Source of the DNA: Haemonchus contortus
Lineage: Eukaryota; Nematoda; Chromadorea; Rhabditida; Trichostrongylidae
Assembly (NCBI GenBank): GCA_000469685.2
Contig: LS997562.1
Span: 29,336,177 to 29,400,176 of the forward strand
Reading direction: 5' to 3'
Length of the DNA stretch: 64,000 nt
Each line of letters begins with the position of its first letter. Position 1 is the first letter of the stretch. The position numbers and the translations under genes were made by a program. Under the pieces are notes generated by a model. It was not told the origin of the DNA. It saw only the letters and a list, made by a program, of their open reading frames with translations, and did not search any database. Below, piece after piece: positions 21,186 through 37,471 of this stretch.

Positions 21186-21454
21186 AATGTAATGAGGTCA
21201 TCGGACGAGACGCGCTATATCATCATGCCTACCCTCATAATGGGAGAAATAAGGACTTGTAGGACATATGTAAAAAAAATGACCGACTATGCACGTTCAC
21301 AGAAGGGTTGCGTTTTCTAGGATCAAAAAACTTGAAGTTATTCTTATTTTGAACGTTTGACAAGCAAATTGTCGACCTATGAAGTGAATTCTGAATCCCG
21401 AAGGGGCTTCTCTGCCACAGTAAAGAGATTTGTTCTGATTCACGGTGAAGCCGT

Positions 21455-21605
21455 GATCTACTTATTACTTACTCACACAGCTCATCTTCACTCATGTGCG
21501 AGCACCAGCAACGAAGCATTCGCTTCTGTCTTTCGTGATCGCCATCCACGGTAGACTTAGAATTCGACGAGGATGACGATGTGAGGAGTCGTTCAGCTGC
21601 AGTCG
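21455..21605 (-). pseudogene. C-terminal fragment of the RTE element split by E1
   Basis: Read on the minus strand this gives the end of an RTE polyprotein (RLQLN, then PWMAITKDRSE and a C-terminal Cys-containing tail) and it continues, in frame, the RTE sequence that stops at 37472 on the other side of E1. The 5-bp sequence CAGTT at 21606-21610 is the target duplication. Confidence 0.65.
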
Positions 21606-21610
21606 CAGTT

Positions 21611-22506
21611 TGTCGCGGATGCGACGGTGGCCGCTGGGCGCACCGCGCGCGCCCCGGCCCATCTTTGCTCGGCCGCCACAACGCGGCGCGTATGTGCGCG
21701 CGTTGTGCGCGTTCCTTCGCATAGCCTAGTCAGTCGTCACTCGTCGTGGACCGCGACCGGCTGGCTGTTAGCTGCTGGTCGGTATAGCCGGGCAACGCTG
21801 TGAAGGTGTCTATAAGGCACCGGAGCGCCAGTGTAAGCCCAACCAGTATCCGAGCACCCCTCTCCGAGGGCGTGCAGTTGTCACCTGACGGATACTGTGG
21901 AGGAAGGAAGGCAAGAAGACCGCCGAGGCCAATGGGGGCCTGGAATGGACAGCTGAAGGAGCTTGCCTTGAAGGAAGCCTGAAGATCGAGGGATAGGTGA
22001 GTGTCGTGCTTTGTACATAGTTGTATATATTGCGTCATTGCCATATTTGATATCTTTGCTAATCACTTTATTCCCTTGTGATACTCTTTGGCTCTGGCCC
22101 ACATGTTCTCTCCTATAGTGTAGTTCCTTATCTAGCGTTTCGTAGTTATAGTCTATTTCGTAGTTAGTATAATAAACCAGTGTTCCTTACTTTTGTACTT
22201 GTCCTGGGAAAGTAAGTAAGGTAGGGCACTCTGGTTGGTCGCGACGGGAGAAGTAGGTTATGTCGCCGCGTTCAGTCAGCTGGTCCCTGTGACGGGGGCA
22301 GGGATCCCGTCGCGAGGAATTAGGCTGAGGTCGCTCGGCAAGGCTTGGCCCTTCCCAGCCGACACCCCTTGGTCCTCGGGGGGTTGGTCCGCCCTCCTGT
22401 CTCGGGGCGCAGGTAGGGCGTAGTGGTCCGGTGAGTGAGGAGGTTTGTGGTGCTCGTACCGCCGATGCGGATCGCGCTCCAAAGGGTGCCCACCAACCTC
22501 GCGACA
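21611..22506 (+). repeat. 5' LTR of E1
   Basis: Runs TG...CA, 896 bp, GC-rich at both ends, with AATAAA at 22171-22176 as the probable polyadenylation signal. The same sequence, interrupted by an insertion, is at 35690-37466. Confidence 0.95.
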
Positions 22507-22524
22507 TGGTGCATCGGCCGGGAA
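22507..22524 (+). other. Primer binding site, tRNA-Gly
   Basis: TGGTGCATCGGCCGGGAA abuts the 5' LTR and is complementary to the conserved 3' end of tRNA-Gly(GCC) including CCA, over 18 bases, as judged from the known tRNA end. Confidence 0.9.
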
Positions 22525-23889
22525 AACCGAACCCGCCCGTTCCCGAAGGAAAGACCAGGGAACGGACACGGGGACGGCTCTCCACTGGCCGCCTCCCACT
22601 CACCGGGGAACGCTGGGGCTGGCGGACCCAGATGGGGGACCTGGGGACAAAATCCCTGGGTAGGCACCCGCCCTCATCTTTTGGCACATCGGACGCCGAG
22701 TATAGCAGCCTAACCGGGATGCGAACTGGCGGGGAGGAAATAGGGCTTTTAGTCCGGCAGGACTGTGGCAACCTGCCAACTGGAAGCCCAGCGGGCCCGT
22801 TACTTCCTCCTCAGACCAGGACGCCCGGGAGGTCTGGACTTGAGCCCTGCGGAGCCCCTGATGGACTCGCCGCGGTCCTCCCGGGGGGTTCCATCTCGGA
22901 GGAGCCTTACTCTTGGATACCGGGGGGAAACTATCCATCCCTTTTGGGGGCTGGGGCCAAAAAAGGGACATGCGGGCGTGGGACGACGCCGCGCATCTTG
23001 GATATCCTGTGGGATCTACCACATGGAATGACCTGTGGGTATTCCATGTTGGGTTTAGCTTGGGCTTGGGATCTGAGAATCGATCCCGGACGGTGGTCGT
23101 GAAGACTTCGAGGATTCGGGCCTGTTTCCGGTGCACAGGGGGCAGGTCTCCCCAGAAGAGCAGCATGGGGACTCCGCAGGAATCAAGAAAGGATTTACCT
23201 GGTTTGTTTCCTACCCGGCGCCCTTCTAAAAGGTAATCCGTCAGCCTGATCATCCCTTCCAGGAATGCAGCTAGGGAGTGGCGACATAACCACTGTAAGC
23301 CCCTTGTATTTCCTTGGTTATCCTTCTAGTATAGTCCTTGGTTATCCCCTGTAGTAATAGTAGTTTTAGTGCCCTTTAGTGTTTTAGTTTTATTGCGTTC
23401 CATTCATACCACTCCATCCTCCTTTAGCCTGGATTTGTCGTCTTTGGGTGTTGTTCGACCTTTGAACCGGTCAATTGGCTGGCAGTCCTATTTCTATTCC
23501 TTTCCTATCTGTTCTCCTCTTTTTCCCATTCTCTCCTTTTTCTTTTTTCAATTCTTTACTTCGTTTTACCCCTTTCCTTCTTTTCCCTCTCTTTTCTCTC
23601 GTTTACAGTCCGTTTTGCTAATCGATGAGCTAACGGCGTGAGCTTTCCCACGCCGAGCGAATCGATACGAGACGGGCTGACATTTTCCCATGCCTGTCAA
23701 CGCCATTCTCACGGTTCTCCGTCGATTGACATTTCTCCGATTCCCATTCCCATCAACATCCATGGGAACGTAGCGAGATAGCATACGGCAGACAGTACTT
23801 TGATTCCAGTGTTCTGTGAAAGGCTCTAGGGTAATTCCATCTCCCACTTCATTGCTTCTGTCATCGACGGACGCTTTGCTTTCGCGACA
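22525..23889 (+). other. E1 leader between primer site and gag
   Basis: A long untranslated leader. The first half (to about 23250) is GC-rich and has long open frames on both strands (for example 22431-23102 plus, 22600-23253 minus), but these overlap the LTR, show no motif and are explained by base composition. The second half is pyrimidine-rich (23480-23600). Packaging signals or splice donors would be expected here. Confidence 0.6.
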
Positions 23890-25380
23890 ATGGAGCAGGT
23901 ACGTCAGTATGATCTTACACGCGCTGCCCAGCGACTTCAGGAAGCTGTAGCGAATGTTCCACCAGCTCTTCTTGAGCCACTGCAGCTTCTTGGAGACGCG
24001 GACAACGTTCGTATGCTTATTCATAATCGTCATGAACAGCTTTTGATTGCTTCGAGTGAATTGTCCATGGAGCTGGAGGCAGCCTCCCAGAGTTGGGCAG
24101 CTGCCATCCAGCATGCCTTCGAGCAAGACTCGGAGGAGACTAGTCGGGCTCTCGTTCGCGACTACATCAACCACTGGTCCGCCAGTGGGGGAGATGTCGC
24201 GAACGAGAGCCGGGCGAGGAAACTCCTGAGTCGGCTCGGAGCACTCATTAGTATACTACCACAGGACAATATATCTACTTCTTCGCTTCATACTGCAACA
24301 TCATCAGGATATCGACCCAATGCAGATACTCCGTTGAGGCGATCCCACGCCTCCGAGGAGGATGTCTCCGGAGGCCAGGGAACGCAGCGCGGAGCGCTGC
24401 ATGAGTCGCAGGAGTCGGGTGCTCCTTCTTCGCGTCCTTCGGGACCCGAGGAAGGTCCACCTCATATTCCTACTTTGTCGGTTAACCAACTTTTTCATGA
24501 TCAGTCTGTTCGCTTGCCTAAGTTTGATCTCCCAGTCTTTACTGGAGATATTGCCAAGTTCGCGGAGTTCTGGGATGTTTTTGACTCAGCGGTTCATTCG
24601 AACCATACTATTCCATCTACCGTCAAGTTCCATTACCTCAGAACTTCACTTAAGGGCGAGGCATTATCTATGGTAGCAGGCTTCGAGATTACGGACGCTA
24701 ATTATCAGTTGGCTATTAACATCTTACGCAAGACTTATTCTCGTCCACAATTTCTTCGCGTCCAACTGAGCAGTCGTTTACAGCAGTTGAGGCCAGCAAC
24801 GACTTCGGCGCTCAACCAGCGTATTACGCTAGCGCAGGTCAGGTCGCTATGGCTCCAACTCGAAAGACTCGGAGACCATGACGACAATATCTACGCGATG
24901 CGCATAATACGCGATAAATTTCCATCAAAAACTTTAGAGCGTGTAGAAGAGACCCAGGCGAAGGATTCCTCCACTTGGGGAGTACACCGCCTTCTCGAGG
25001 CTCTGGATCAAGTGATCCAGACCTTTGAGATGGTCGAGGACTCTTCACCAGCGGAGACTTCTTCGTCTCAGGCACTAGCATTACCATCTGGCCCAAGAAG
25101 ACCTCGAGATGGAGATAGAACTCCCTCTCGCAGATCTTCGCCTTCTAGTCCTGTAAGGTATCCTCGCACTCGTCGACAGAGCCCCTCGCCGAGGCGCTCA
25201 AGGCGAGATGCATACGCCTCTGTAGTTTGTGCATTCTGTAAGTCCCAGCGCCATTCTGCTTCACAGTGCGATCGTATAACAACACGCATAATACGTTGGA
25301 AAGTCGTTCGTGAGGATTGTTTATGCTTTAAATGCTTCTCTCCAGACCATCCGGTAGAGTACTGTGATAGACCACCTTAA
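23890..25380 (+). CDS. gag: E1 Gag, 496 codons to first in-frame stop
   Basis: Structural protein forming the particle and binding element RNA. Residues 209-330 carry the BEL/Pao Gag signature (LPKFDLPVFTGD, then a FAEFWDVF and HYLRTSLKGEA stretch; DUF1759 type). A Ser/Pro/Arg-rich linker leads to zinc knuckles: C447-X2-C-X4-H-X4-C and another beginning at C479. The frame ends with TAA at 25378-25380, where a third knuckle should begin; the rest of that knuckle (C, H, C spaced as in the family) is present after the stop and the frame runs on into pol. The stop could be a mutation or a gag-pol readthrough stop. The ATG at 23890 is the first in this frame. Confidence 0.9.
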   Translation: MEQVRQYDLTRAAQRLQEAVANVPPALLEPLQLLGDADNVRMLIHNRHEQLLIASSELSMELEAASQSWAAAIQHAFEQDSEETSRALVRDYINHWSASGGDVANESRARKLLSRLGALISILPQDNISTSSLHTATSSGYRPNADTPLRRSHASEEDVSGGQGTQRGALHESQESGAPSSRPSGPEEGPPHIPTLSVNQLFHDQSVRLPKFDLPVFTGDIAKFAEFWDVFDSAVHSNHTIPSTVKFHYLRTSLKGEALSMVAGFEITDANYQLAINILRKTYSRPQFLRVQLSSRLQQLRPATTSALNQRITLAQVRSLWLQLERLGDHDDNIYAMRIIRDKFPSKTLERVEETQAKDSSTWGVHRLLEALDQVIQTFEMVEDSSPAETSSSQALALPSGPRRPRDGDRTPSRRSSPSSPVRYPRTRRQSPSPRRSRRDAYASVVCAFCKSQRHSASQCDRITTRIIRWKVVREDCLCFKCFSPDHPVEYCDRPP

Positions 25381-28300
25381 CCATGGTGTCAAGGCGCACA
25401 TCACAAGTCACTCTGTCGTGAGGAAGCCAGACGATCTTATCGTACGGCTCGCAACAGGTCACCCAGTATGTCATCCAGGTCGCCTAGCAGAGAAAGAGGA
25501 TTGTCCCGATCGTACCGTTCACCAAGTGGACGAGCAAGATCGCCACGACGGGATCAATCGCCTTCATTCAGACCCAGGCGCAGTTCTCCATACCCTCGTT
25601 CAGGGAGGTTTCGCTCACGCGATTCCTATCAGAACCGTGTGGAAACCACCACCGCAGAGCCACACTATGTAGGAGACCTTGTGGACGACGAGAATGAAGA
25701 CTATCCATCTGACTCGAATGATGTCCACTGCTTAGCTACGCATAACCGTAAGCAGTCGTCAGACAACCCACGTCTCATGCTAGTCACAGTTCGAGCGCGT
25801 AATAACACCACGTTGGCGGATGAGCTACTTGTATCGCTGCTAGATAGTGGAGCGCAGCATAGCTTCATAAAAGAAGATACTGCGCACAGACTTGGGCTAC
25901 AATTTACCGATCCGCAATGTTTCACCACGCGAAGTTTTGGAGGATTCACGACGACCGAGACCTCATATCTAGTACGAGTAGACTTGCGAGGTCAGATGAA
26001 TGACGAGCTTCGTCTTTCGTTTCGAACTCGCAAAGTTACCACCTCTATCCGTGCAGATATGTATATTTCGGAGCGTGAAATCAATCTGTTACCACCTTCC
26101 AACAATCCCATAACCAAGGGGGACGTCGATGTTGACGTACTCATTGGAATCGATCATTATTGGGAAATCGTCGATCCAACGAGAGCTCAAAGATTGCCAT
26201 CCGGACTGACGAGCGTTCACACGAGATTCGGTCCGATAATATCGGGTTCAAGGAACTCGTGTTCGGAGCACGTTTCCGTTTATTCAACATCATTGCCGGC
26301 AGTACGGACGTGTGAGGAATGCGAGAACTCTGATCCAGATATTAGGCAGCTTTGGGACCTCGAATTCCTAGGCATTACGGACAGTACCAGTCCGAGGCAT
26401 GATGACGAAGTCAATGCCGAGGTTGTCCAATGTTTTCACGATACTGTCCAAGTCATTGACGGCATCATACATGTTCAATTTCCTTGGAAACAACATCACC
26501 CACGGTTATTGGACAACAAGTATGTTGCCCTGAAGCGGCTACAGTATCAGTATGATGCTCTTCATGACGATGAAGAGTTGTGGGGTCAATACTGTAATAC
26601 GTTTCAGAAACAGGAGCAGTCCGGCATCATTGAGGAAGTGGAAGAGTTCACCTTTGATGGACCGTTGGCATATTACATGCCACATCGGGCGGTTATCAAG
26701 GCGGACAGCGCCACGACCGCAGTGAGAATCGTCTTTGATGCTTCCAGTCATCGGAAGGGATCACCCAGTCTGAATGATTGTCTGCATCAAGGACCCAGTT
26801 TACTGCCAGATTTAGCAGGTACCTTGTTGCGATCCCGTGAACCGCGTTTCCTCATCATCAGTGATGTGGAAAAGGCGTTTCACCAAATACGTCTCCAGAA
26901 AGATTAACGAGACGTTACCAGGTTTCTGTGGCTTAAGGATCCTGCATTACCACCTACCATCGCCAATTTGCGAATTTTTCGGTTCACGCGTGTAGTTTTC
27001 GGCATTAATGTTTCACCATTTTTGCTCAATATGTCTATCAAATATGCGCTTGAACGCGATAATTTCAGTTCGCTGCGTGAGGAAGTTCTTGCGAACACTT
27101 ATGTGGACAATGTGCTTATCGGTGCTGATACCACTGAGGAGTGCATTAGGAAGCAAAGGGAGTGTAAGCAGATCTTCCATCGCATGGGCATGAACCTTAG
27201 GGAGTTTATGTCTAACAATTCGGATGTAATGTCTCAGATTCCGGAGCATGATCGTATGAACACCACCAGTGCGACAGTCAAGTTGCTCGGATTGAAGTGG
27301 AATCCCAATCGGGATACTCTTCACATTCGTGCATCTTTGGCATCTCACTTGGTTACGACAAAACGCACCGCTCTTCGAGCGATCGCGTCCAACTTCGATC
27401 CTCTCGGTTATCTGTCCCCACTATTTGTTCAGGCTAAGATCTTTATCCAGGACCTCTGGAAAGACGAGTATGACTGGGATACACCCCTTACGGAGATGCA
27501 TTTAGCCAAGTGGCAGGAGATTGTGCACAGCGTCGAAGGTTATGTTTGTTCCCTACCAAGGGTAGTCGTTTGTCGTGACGAAGAAGCTGTACACGAGCTT
27601 TTGCTATTTGCGGATGCTTCCAAGAGGATGTACTCAGCAGTAGCTTACTTATTGAGCAGAACACCAGGCTCATCTTCATCGTGTCATCTCCTTATGGCAA
27701 AGACGAGGTTGGCTCCCATCAAGGAGACAACCATACCCCGTCTTGAATTGATGGCATGCGACACAGCCGTGTCACTGGCTCAATTCCTCCTTAAGGAGTT
27801 GACGGTTAATATCAAAGTTGTCAGGTTCTTTTCAGATTCGCACATCGTACTCTATTGGCTCCATACAGATCGTCCTGCGAAGGCGTTTGTCGACAACCGA
27901 GTCAAGCGGATTCGTTGTGTGACTGATGATTTTACTTCAAAGAACATCGAAGTTCAATTTTATTACGTTTCATCGGAGTCCAATCCAGCAGACTGTGCAA
28001 CCAGAGGACTCTCTTCACGAGAGATTTCTGGCCACTTCTGGTGGACCGGACCCGAGTATGTAAGTCGTTGTCCGACGACATGGCCGCACTCAGCGATGAA
28101 TTTTACCACCTTTCCTGGCTCGACTCCGGAAACGGAGGCCGAGTTTAAAGTGTCTTCACTTTCTACAGTTCAGGATCATCGCTCAGTGTTACCATTTCAA
28201 AGGACCAATAACTTTAATAAGTTGCTACATTGTACAGTTTTTCTTCTCAAGTTCCTTAAGAAACGTATTTACGATCGCGTTTCCTTGCAGAACCAGGCTC

Positions 28301-29832
28301 GCCTGGATTCAGCATTATTTCTTGTAGGAGTTACATCTGTACCCAAAATTGAGAGTCGGGACGTTGAAATGGCTGAGTTTCTACTCTTTCGAGATTATCA
28401 GCGAGAGAGTGCTACTCAGTCGCGTCTTCGTCCAACCAAGACTAAGAAGACGTATAAAGATCCTAATGGCATCATCCGAGTAGTCAATCGGATGAAGCAC
28501 GCGGAAATGACGTCTACGGCGAAGAATCCCATTCTTCTCGCGCCGGATCATGCGCTCACGAAGATGATCATCAGGCAGTCTCATCTAGTCCTTTCCCACG
28601 CGGGAGTTGAGCATCTTGTTAGCGTATTACGTCAAAGATATTTTATACCATCCATTCGCACCCTTGTTCGGTCCATAATTAGGCAATGCGTACCCTGTCA
28701 GCGACAGCAAGCTTGCCCCTATAAGTATCCAAACCCGCCAGATCTACCGTTCGAAAGAGTAACACGTAGTCGCCCCTTTCAGCGTATCGATTTGGACTAT
28801 TTTGGACCGTTACAAGCTTCTATCCAGTCGATGGAGGCTCGCAAAGTTTGGGTATGTTTGTTCACATGTATGACCACCAGAGCTTTGCACTTGGAGTTGG
28901 TCCATGACAACTCCTCATCGGAGTTCCTGTTCGCTTTCCGTAGGTTTATGGCTAGGAGAGGAGTCCCTGATCACGTTATCAGCGACAATGCTCCTACCTT
29001 CAAGTTAGGCAAGGATATCCTTACCAACGACCTACTAGAATTCGAGCACGACTCCGCAGTTCAGCAATTTGCTACTCAAAATGTGCTTCGGTGGAAGTTC
29101 ATAACACCCTTTTCCCCATGGAAAGGCGGTTTTTATGAACGGCTGATCGGTATAGTGAAGCGAGCTTTAAAAAAGACCATCCATCGCAATACGCTCAATA
29201 TTCGCAGCCTCGAAACTCTTCTCATAGAGATAGAAGCCGCGCTTAATACTAGGCCTTTGACGACAGTCACCGTTCCGGCGACTGGCGAACTTACCACCTT
29301 ACGGCCTATAGACCTCATTAATCCCTATTACTATCAAGGGCATTTCTTATCACCATTAGGTCCATCCTTTTCGGACTTTCAGTACTACGTTCCGAGCGAT
29401 TCCGAGACTAAACAGTCTCTGAAAGCTCAACATGAGTGTCTTCTTAGCACATTGGATCATTTTTGGTCGCTGTGGAAGAAGGACTACCTTCAGGTGTTAG
29501 CAGAACGCACCCAAAGCGTTGCAAAAGGCGCGCGGGGGTCGCGTTCATGGCCTACTCTTGGAGAAGTAGTGCTTATTGCGCAGGACAATGTGCCCAGAAC
29601 ACTCTGGCCGCTAGCCATTATCACCAGGCTTAACAAGTCGCAAGATGGAGTACTTAGGTCTGTGCAGGTCAAAACAGGTAAGAACACATATCCAGATCGC
29701 TCCATCAATCAACTCATTCCACTGGAACTCCATGTGCCAACAGCTGAAGAGTCGACGGACAATATCCATCAACGGAAGCATAGGACACGTTCCGTGTCGC
29801 CATCGCTTCCAACGAGGACTCAGCCTCCGTGA
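25381..29832 (+). pseudogene. pol: E1 Pol: protease, RT, RNase H, integrase; one in-frame stop
   Basis: Continues the gag frame. The aspartic protease motif LLDSGA has its Asp codon at 25843. Reverse transcriptase spans about 26530-27450 with DASS and SDVEKAFHQI, then TAA at 26905-26907 interrupts the frame, which resumes without shift; the YVDN active-site box is at 27100-27111. RNase H acidic residues lie in FADAS (Asp 27613) and FSDSH (Asp 27835). Integrase has an HHCC zinc finger near 28590-28710 and the DDE triad at 28795, 28984 and 29137, followed by the DUF5641-type C-terminal domain (29560-29710) and stop at 29830-29832. As written the RT is truncated, so this copy is probably not autonomous unless the stop is bypassed. 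There is no env after it. Confidence 0.9.
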
Positions 29833-29852
29833 GCAGCCAAAAGGAGGCACTC

Positions 29853-29861
29853 GAGGTAAGT
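29853..29861 (+). promoter_or_regulatory. Candidate splice donor after E1 pol
   Basis: GAGGTAAGTT is a near-perfect donor 23 bases after the pol stop. It could serve splicing to the acceptors just before ORF2 (32171-32196), removing the spacer. Inference from sequence only. Confidence 0.35.
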
Positions 29862-30208
29862 TATGGTTAATCCCTCTCTGTATAATGCGTTTCTTTCCTA
29901 TTTAGTTTAGTTTCCTTTCCTGTAATAGCTCAATTATGGTCATTTACTTGTAATTCTTCTTTTCTTTCCTTTCTCCCAATTTTTTCCGTTTTTCTACGTC
30001 GATTTTTTATTCCTCGATGTGTTTAACCTTTTCGCGCATTATTCTCATCATTCTGGTGAGAATGGATGCGTGTGTCCTCGTGTTAATATGTCGTTTCAGC
30101 AGCTGATCACCTTAAGTAGGGATGGTGTACACAGGTCGACACCTACAGTATGTAGAATGTCGCCGCAGGACCCGTCGCCTACTATTGGTCAGCCATGGCA
30201 TTTCATAA

Positions 30209-34663
<4,455 letters not shown>

Positions 34664-35689
34664 TCGATCTACGAGTGCGATAATACGTCGGATAGTGGTC
34701 TAATTCCATCCGTTAATACGTTTTCAGGCACGATTGACGGACGATGTGTTTCGACTTGATTGTTCAGCAGCAGGTAAGTTTACGCAGGTAAGTTTGTTCG
34801 TCGTAACATCTCTGTCAGTCTCTTATGTCTGTACTCTAATGCGTGTTTAAAGTGCACCCTTAAGGTGCGCACCCCTGTTTGTCGTTTAGGTTTTGGTCGA
34901 TTCGTTGGTCGAGTGGTTGGTTGTTTGAGGAAGTTGGTTGAGATAGTGGTCAACGAGTCGAGTGGTCAAGGACGACAATTGCTGATGGGCAAGATGGTGT
35001 TGGTCGATGTCGAGTTCGATCGTTGGTTGTCGGAAGTCGGTTATGGTTCGATGCGAAAGTCACGGTCGAGTCAACGTCATCAAGTTCAACACCAATGTCA
35101 AAGTCAACATCACGTCAGTCTGTACAAGCAGTCAAGTGGTCAGCAGTTGGTCGTCAAGGGAAGATAGCGAAAGTAGCGACAAGTCAGGTCATCTATCATG
35201 TGGCAATCATATTCTACGCTTGATTTACCTGTCTTTGAGTTAGCCTTAGGTCTACTCGAGGATTGTTAGTGAGTTGCTCCTAGAGCTCTCACCTAATTTC
35301 TAGTGTAGTTTGTGATTGTTTAGTGCGTAACTATTTCACTTCACTTTTTTACCTTTATTTTGCTCACTGGTTTATTCGGTGCTCAGAGCCACTTCTGATG
35401 TGTGTTCATTGTATATTCTCAAAGCACTATTTACGTGTTCTTCTCTCTCCCTCTTGTCCTTGAAATCTCCATTCTCTTATTTCCTTCCTGCTTTCGCGAC
35501 ACAACACGAACCTAGGGTAGGAAGATGTGTGCAGGCATTGTGGCAAGAGGGTTAAGTTTGTTCAGCTGTGTTTAGGGGGTTTCTATCTGACTGGCCTTAA
35601 TTCTGGGGGGCCGGTGTGTGTCTATCATCCCTGGTGGGGCACCGTGGCCCCGCTCACCCCCTGGGCCGGCTTCTCGCTCGCCTTGGGAG
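34664..35689 (+). other. E1 3' untranslated region
   Basis: No coding signal. Contains two tandem donor-like CAGGTAAGTTT sites (34771-34796), a stretch rich in GGTC/GTCGA words (34900-35160), and ends CTTGGGAG immediately before the LTR, a short purine tract that may be the plus-strand primer. Confidence 0.5.
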
Positions 35690-37466
35690 TGTCGCGGATG
35701 CGACGGTGGCCGCTGGGCGCACCGCGCGCGCCCCGGCCCATCTTTGCTCGGCCGCCACAACGCGGCGCGTATGTGCGCGCGTTGTGCGCGTTCCTTCGCA
35801 TAGCCTAGTCAGTCGTCACTCGTCGTGGACCGCGACCGGCTGGCTGTTAGCTGCTGGTCGGTATAGCCGGGCAACGCTGTGAAGGTGTCTATAAGGCACC
35901 GGAGCGCCAGTGTAAGCCCAACCAGTATCCGAGCACCCCTCTCCGAGGGCGTGCAGTTGTCACCTGACGGATACTGTGGAGGAAGGAAGGCAAGAAGACC
36001 GCCGAGGCCAATGGGGGCCTGGAATGGACAGCTGAAGGAGCTTGCCTTGAAGGAAGCCTGAAGATCGAGGGATAGGTGAGTGTCGTGCTTTGTACATAGT
36101 TGTATTAGGTTGGCGAATAAGTCCTGCGACAAAATGGAGACCTTTTTCAAATCATTTCTAAATTTTTTCATAACAATCAATTTTCGGAAAAAATTTTCAC
36201 CGAAGAAGTCAACAGCCTTATTTCATCCTTTGAGCCAATCCTAATGCCATCTCTTCAGGAGTGAGGGAGCGGTGACTCAAAGAAGCAATTGACTGCCGTT
36301 TTTGGATCACATTAGGTTACGAATTTCTTTTCCACAACGGGATGCTCAAAAAGGCGGAGCACATGGTAGTTAAAATTGGGAACACTCCGCGAATACGACT
36401 GATGAGTAACCTGGAACCAAGCGGGGTCGGTGAACTTTTGAGGTGGGTCTAAAGCGGATTTTCGACTTGCGTTGTCCCTCTGTTGGGACCTGATTTACGG
36501 TTTTGATCGTCCTTCTCTAACCCTTTTGGCCAAATTTCGGCGTTCGTGGGGATAACCGATAGCTGTGTCCATCCACTCTGCGTTTAGCAACTCATAGTGG
36601 ATGAATTCCCTCAACATCCATTAAATTAGGAGACGATGCTTGCGTTACCCCGTAGGCTGGTATCTCCTCCATTGAAGCGATTCAACAGATTGTTGACCGT
36701 TGATCGGTGAGCAGTGCCAGCATTGAATAGGTTGCTGATAATTTGAGCCGCTACACCCGCGTTTTTCCCTTGGCGTGCTTAGTAGAAGGTGGTGGTACGA
36801 ATCGGGTGTTGTCCATTCATTGACCGTAAAGCTGCTAAAGCCCACACGTGCCCTTATTCACTCATGTGTTGATTGCCCGGGGAACGTCCTACAAGTTTAT
36901 CATCCTTGCTACCGTGTTCACACTGTTGATACAAATTTTCAACGCTTCAAATTTTTTGTCGCAGGACTTATTTGCCAACCTAATATATATTGCGTCGTTG
37001 CCATATTTGATATCTTTGCTAATCACTTTATTCCCTTGTGATACTCTTTGGCTCTGGCCCACATGTTCTCTCCTATAGTGTAGTTCCTTATCTAGCGTTT
37101 CGTAGTTATAGTATATTTCGTAGTTAGTATAATAAACCAGTGTTCCTTACTTTTGTACTTGTCCTGGGAAAGTAAGTAAGGTAGGGCACTCTGGTTGGTC
37201 GCGACGGGAGAAGTAGGTTATGTCGCCGCGTTCAGTCAGCTGGTCCCTGTGACGGGGGCAGGGATCCCGTCGCGAGGAATTAGGCTGAGGTCGCTCGGCA
37301 AGGCTTGGCCCTTCCCAGCCGACACCCCTTGGTCCTCGGGGGGTTGGTCCGCCCTCCTGTCTCGGGGCGCAGGTAGGGCGTAGTGGTCCGGTGAGTGAGG
37401 AGGTTTGTGGTGCTCGTACCGCCGATGCGGATCGCGCTCCAAAGGGTGCCCATCAACCTCGCGACA
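35690..37466 (+). repeat. 3' LTR of E1, interrupted by a mariner-like element
   Basis: 1777 bp; removing the 879-bp insertion and one TA leaves 896 bp, exactly the 5' LTR length. AATAAA at 37131-37136. Confidence 0.95.
36105..36983. mobile_element. Mariner-like element in the E1 3' LTR
   Basis: Inverted ends TTAGGTTGGCGAATAAGTCC and the reverse of TTAGGTTGGCAAATAAGTCC (about 26 bp, one mismatch), with TA duplicated on each side; the 5' LTR at 22024 preserves the empty site. TA duplication and this TIR type indicate a mariner-family element. At 879 bp with no long frame it is shorter than autonomous copies and seems non-autonomous or decayed. Confidence 0.9.
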
Positions 37467-37471
37467 CAGTT

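Noticed and set aside
22431..23253. Long open frames on both strands in the E1 leader
   Set aside because: They overlap the LTR or run antisense, have no motif and are explained by GC-rich sequence lacking stops.
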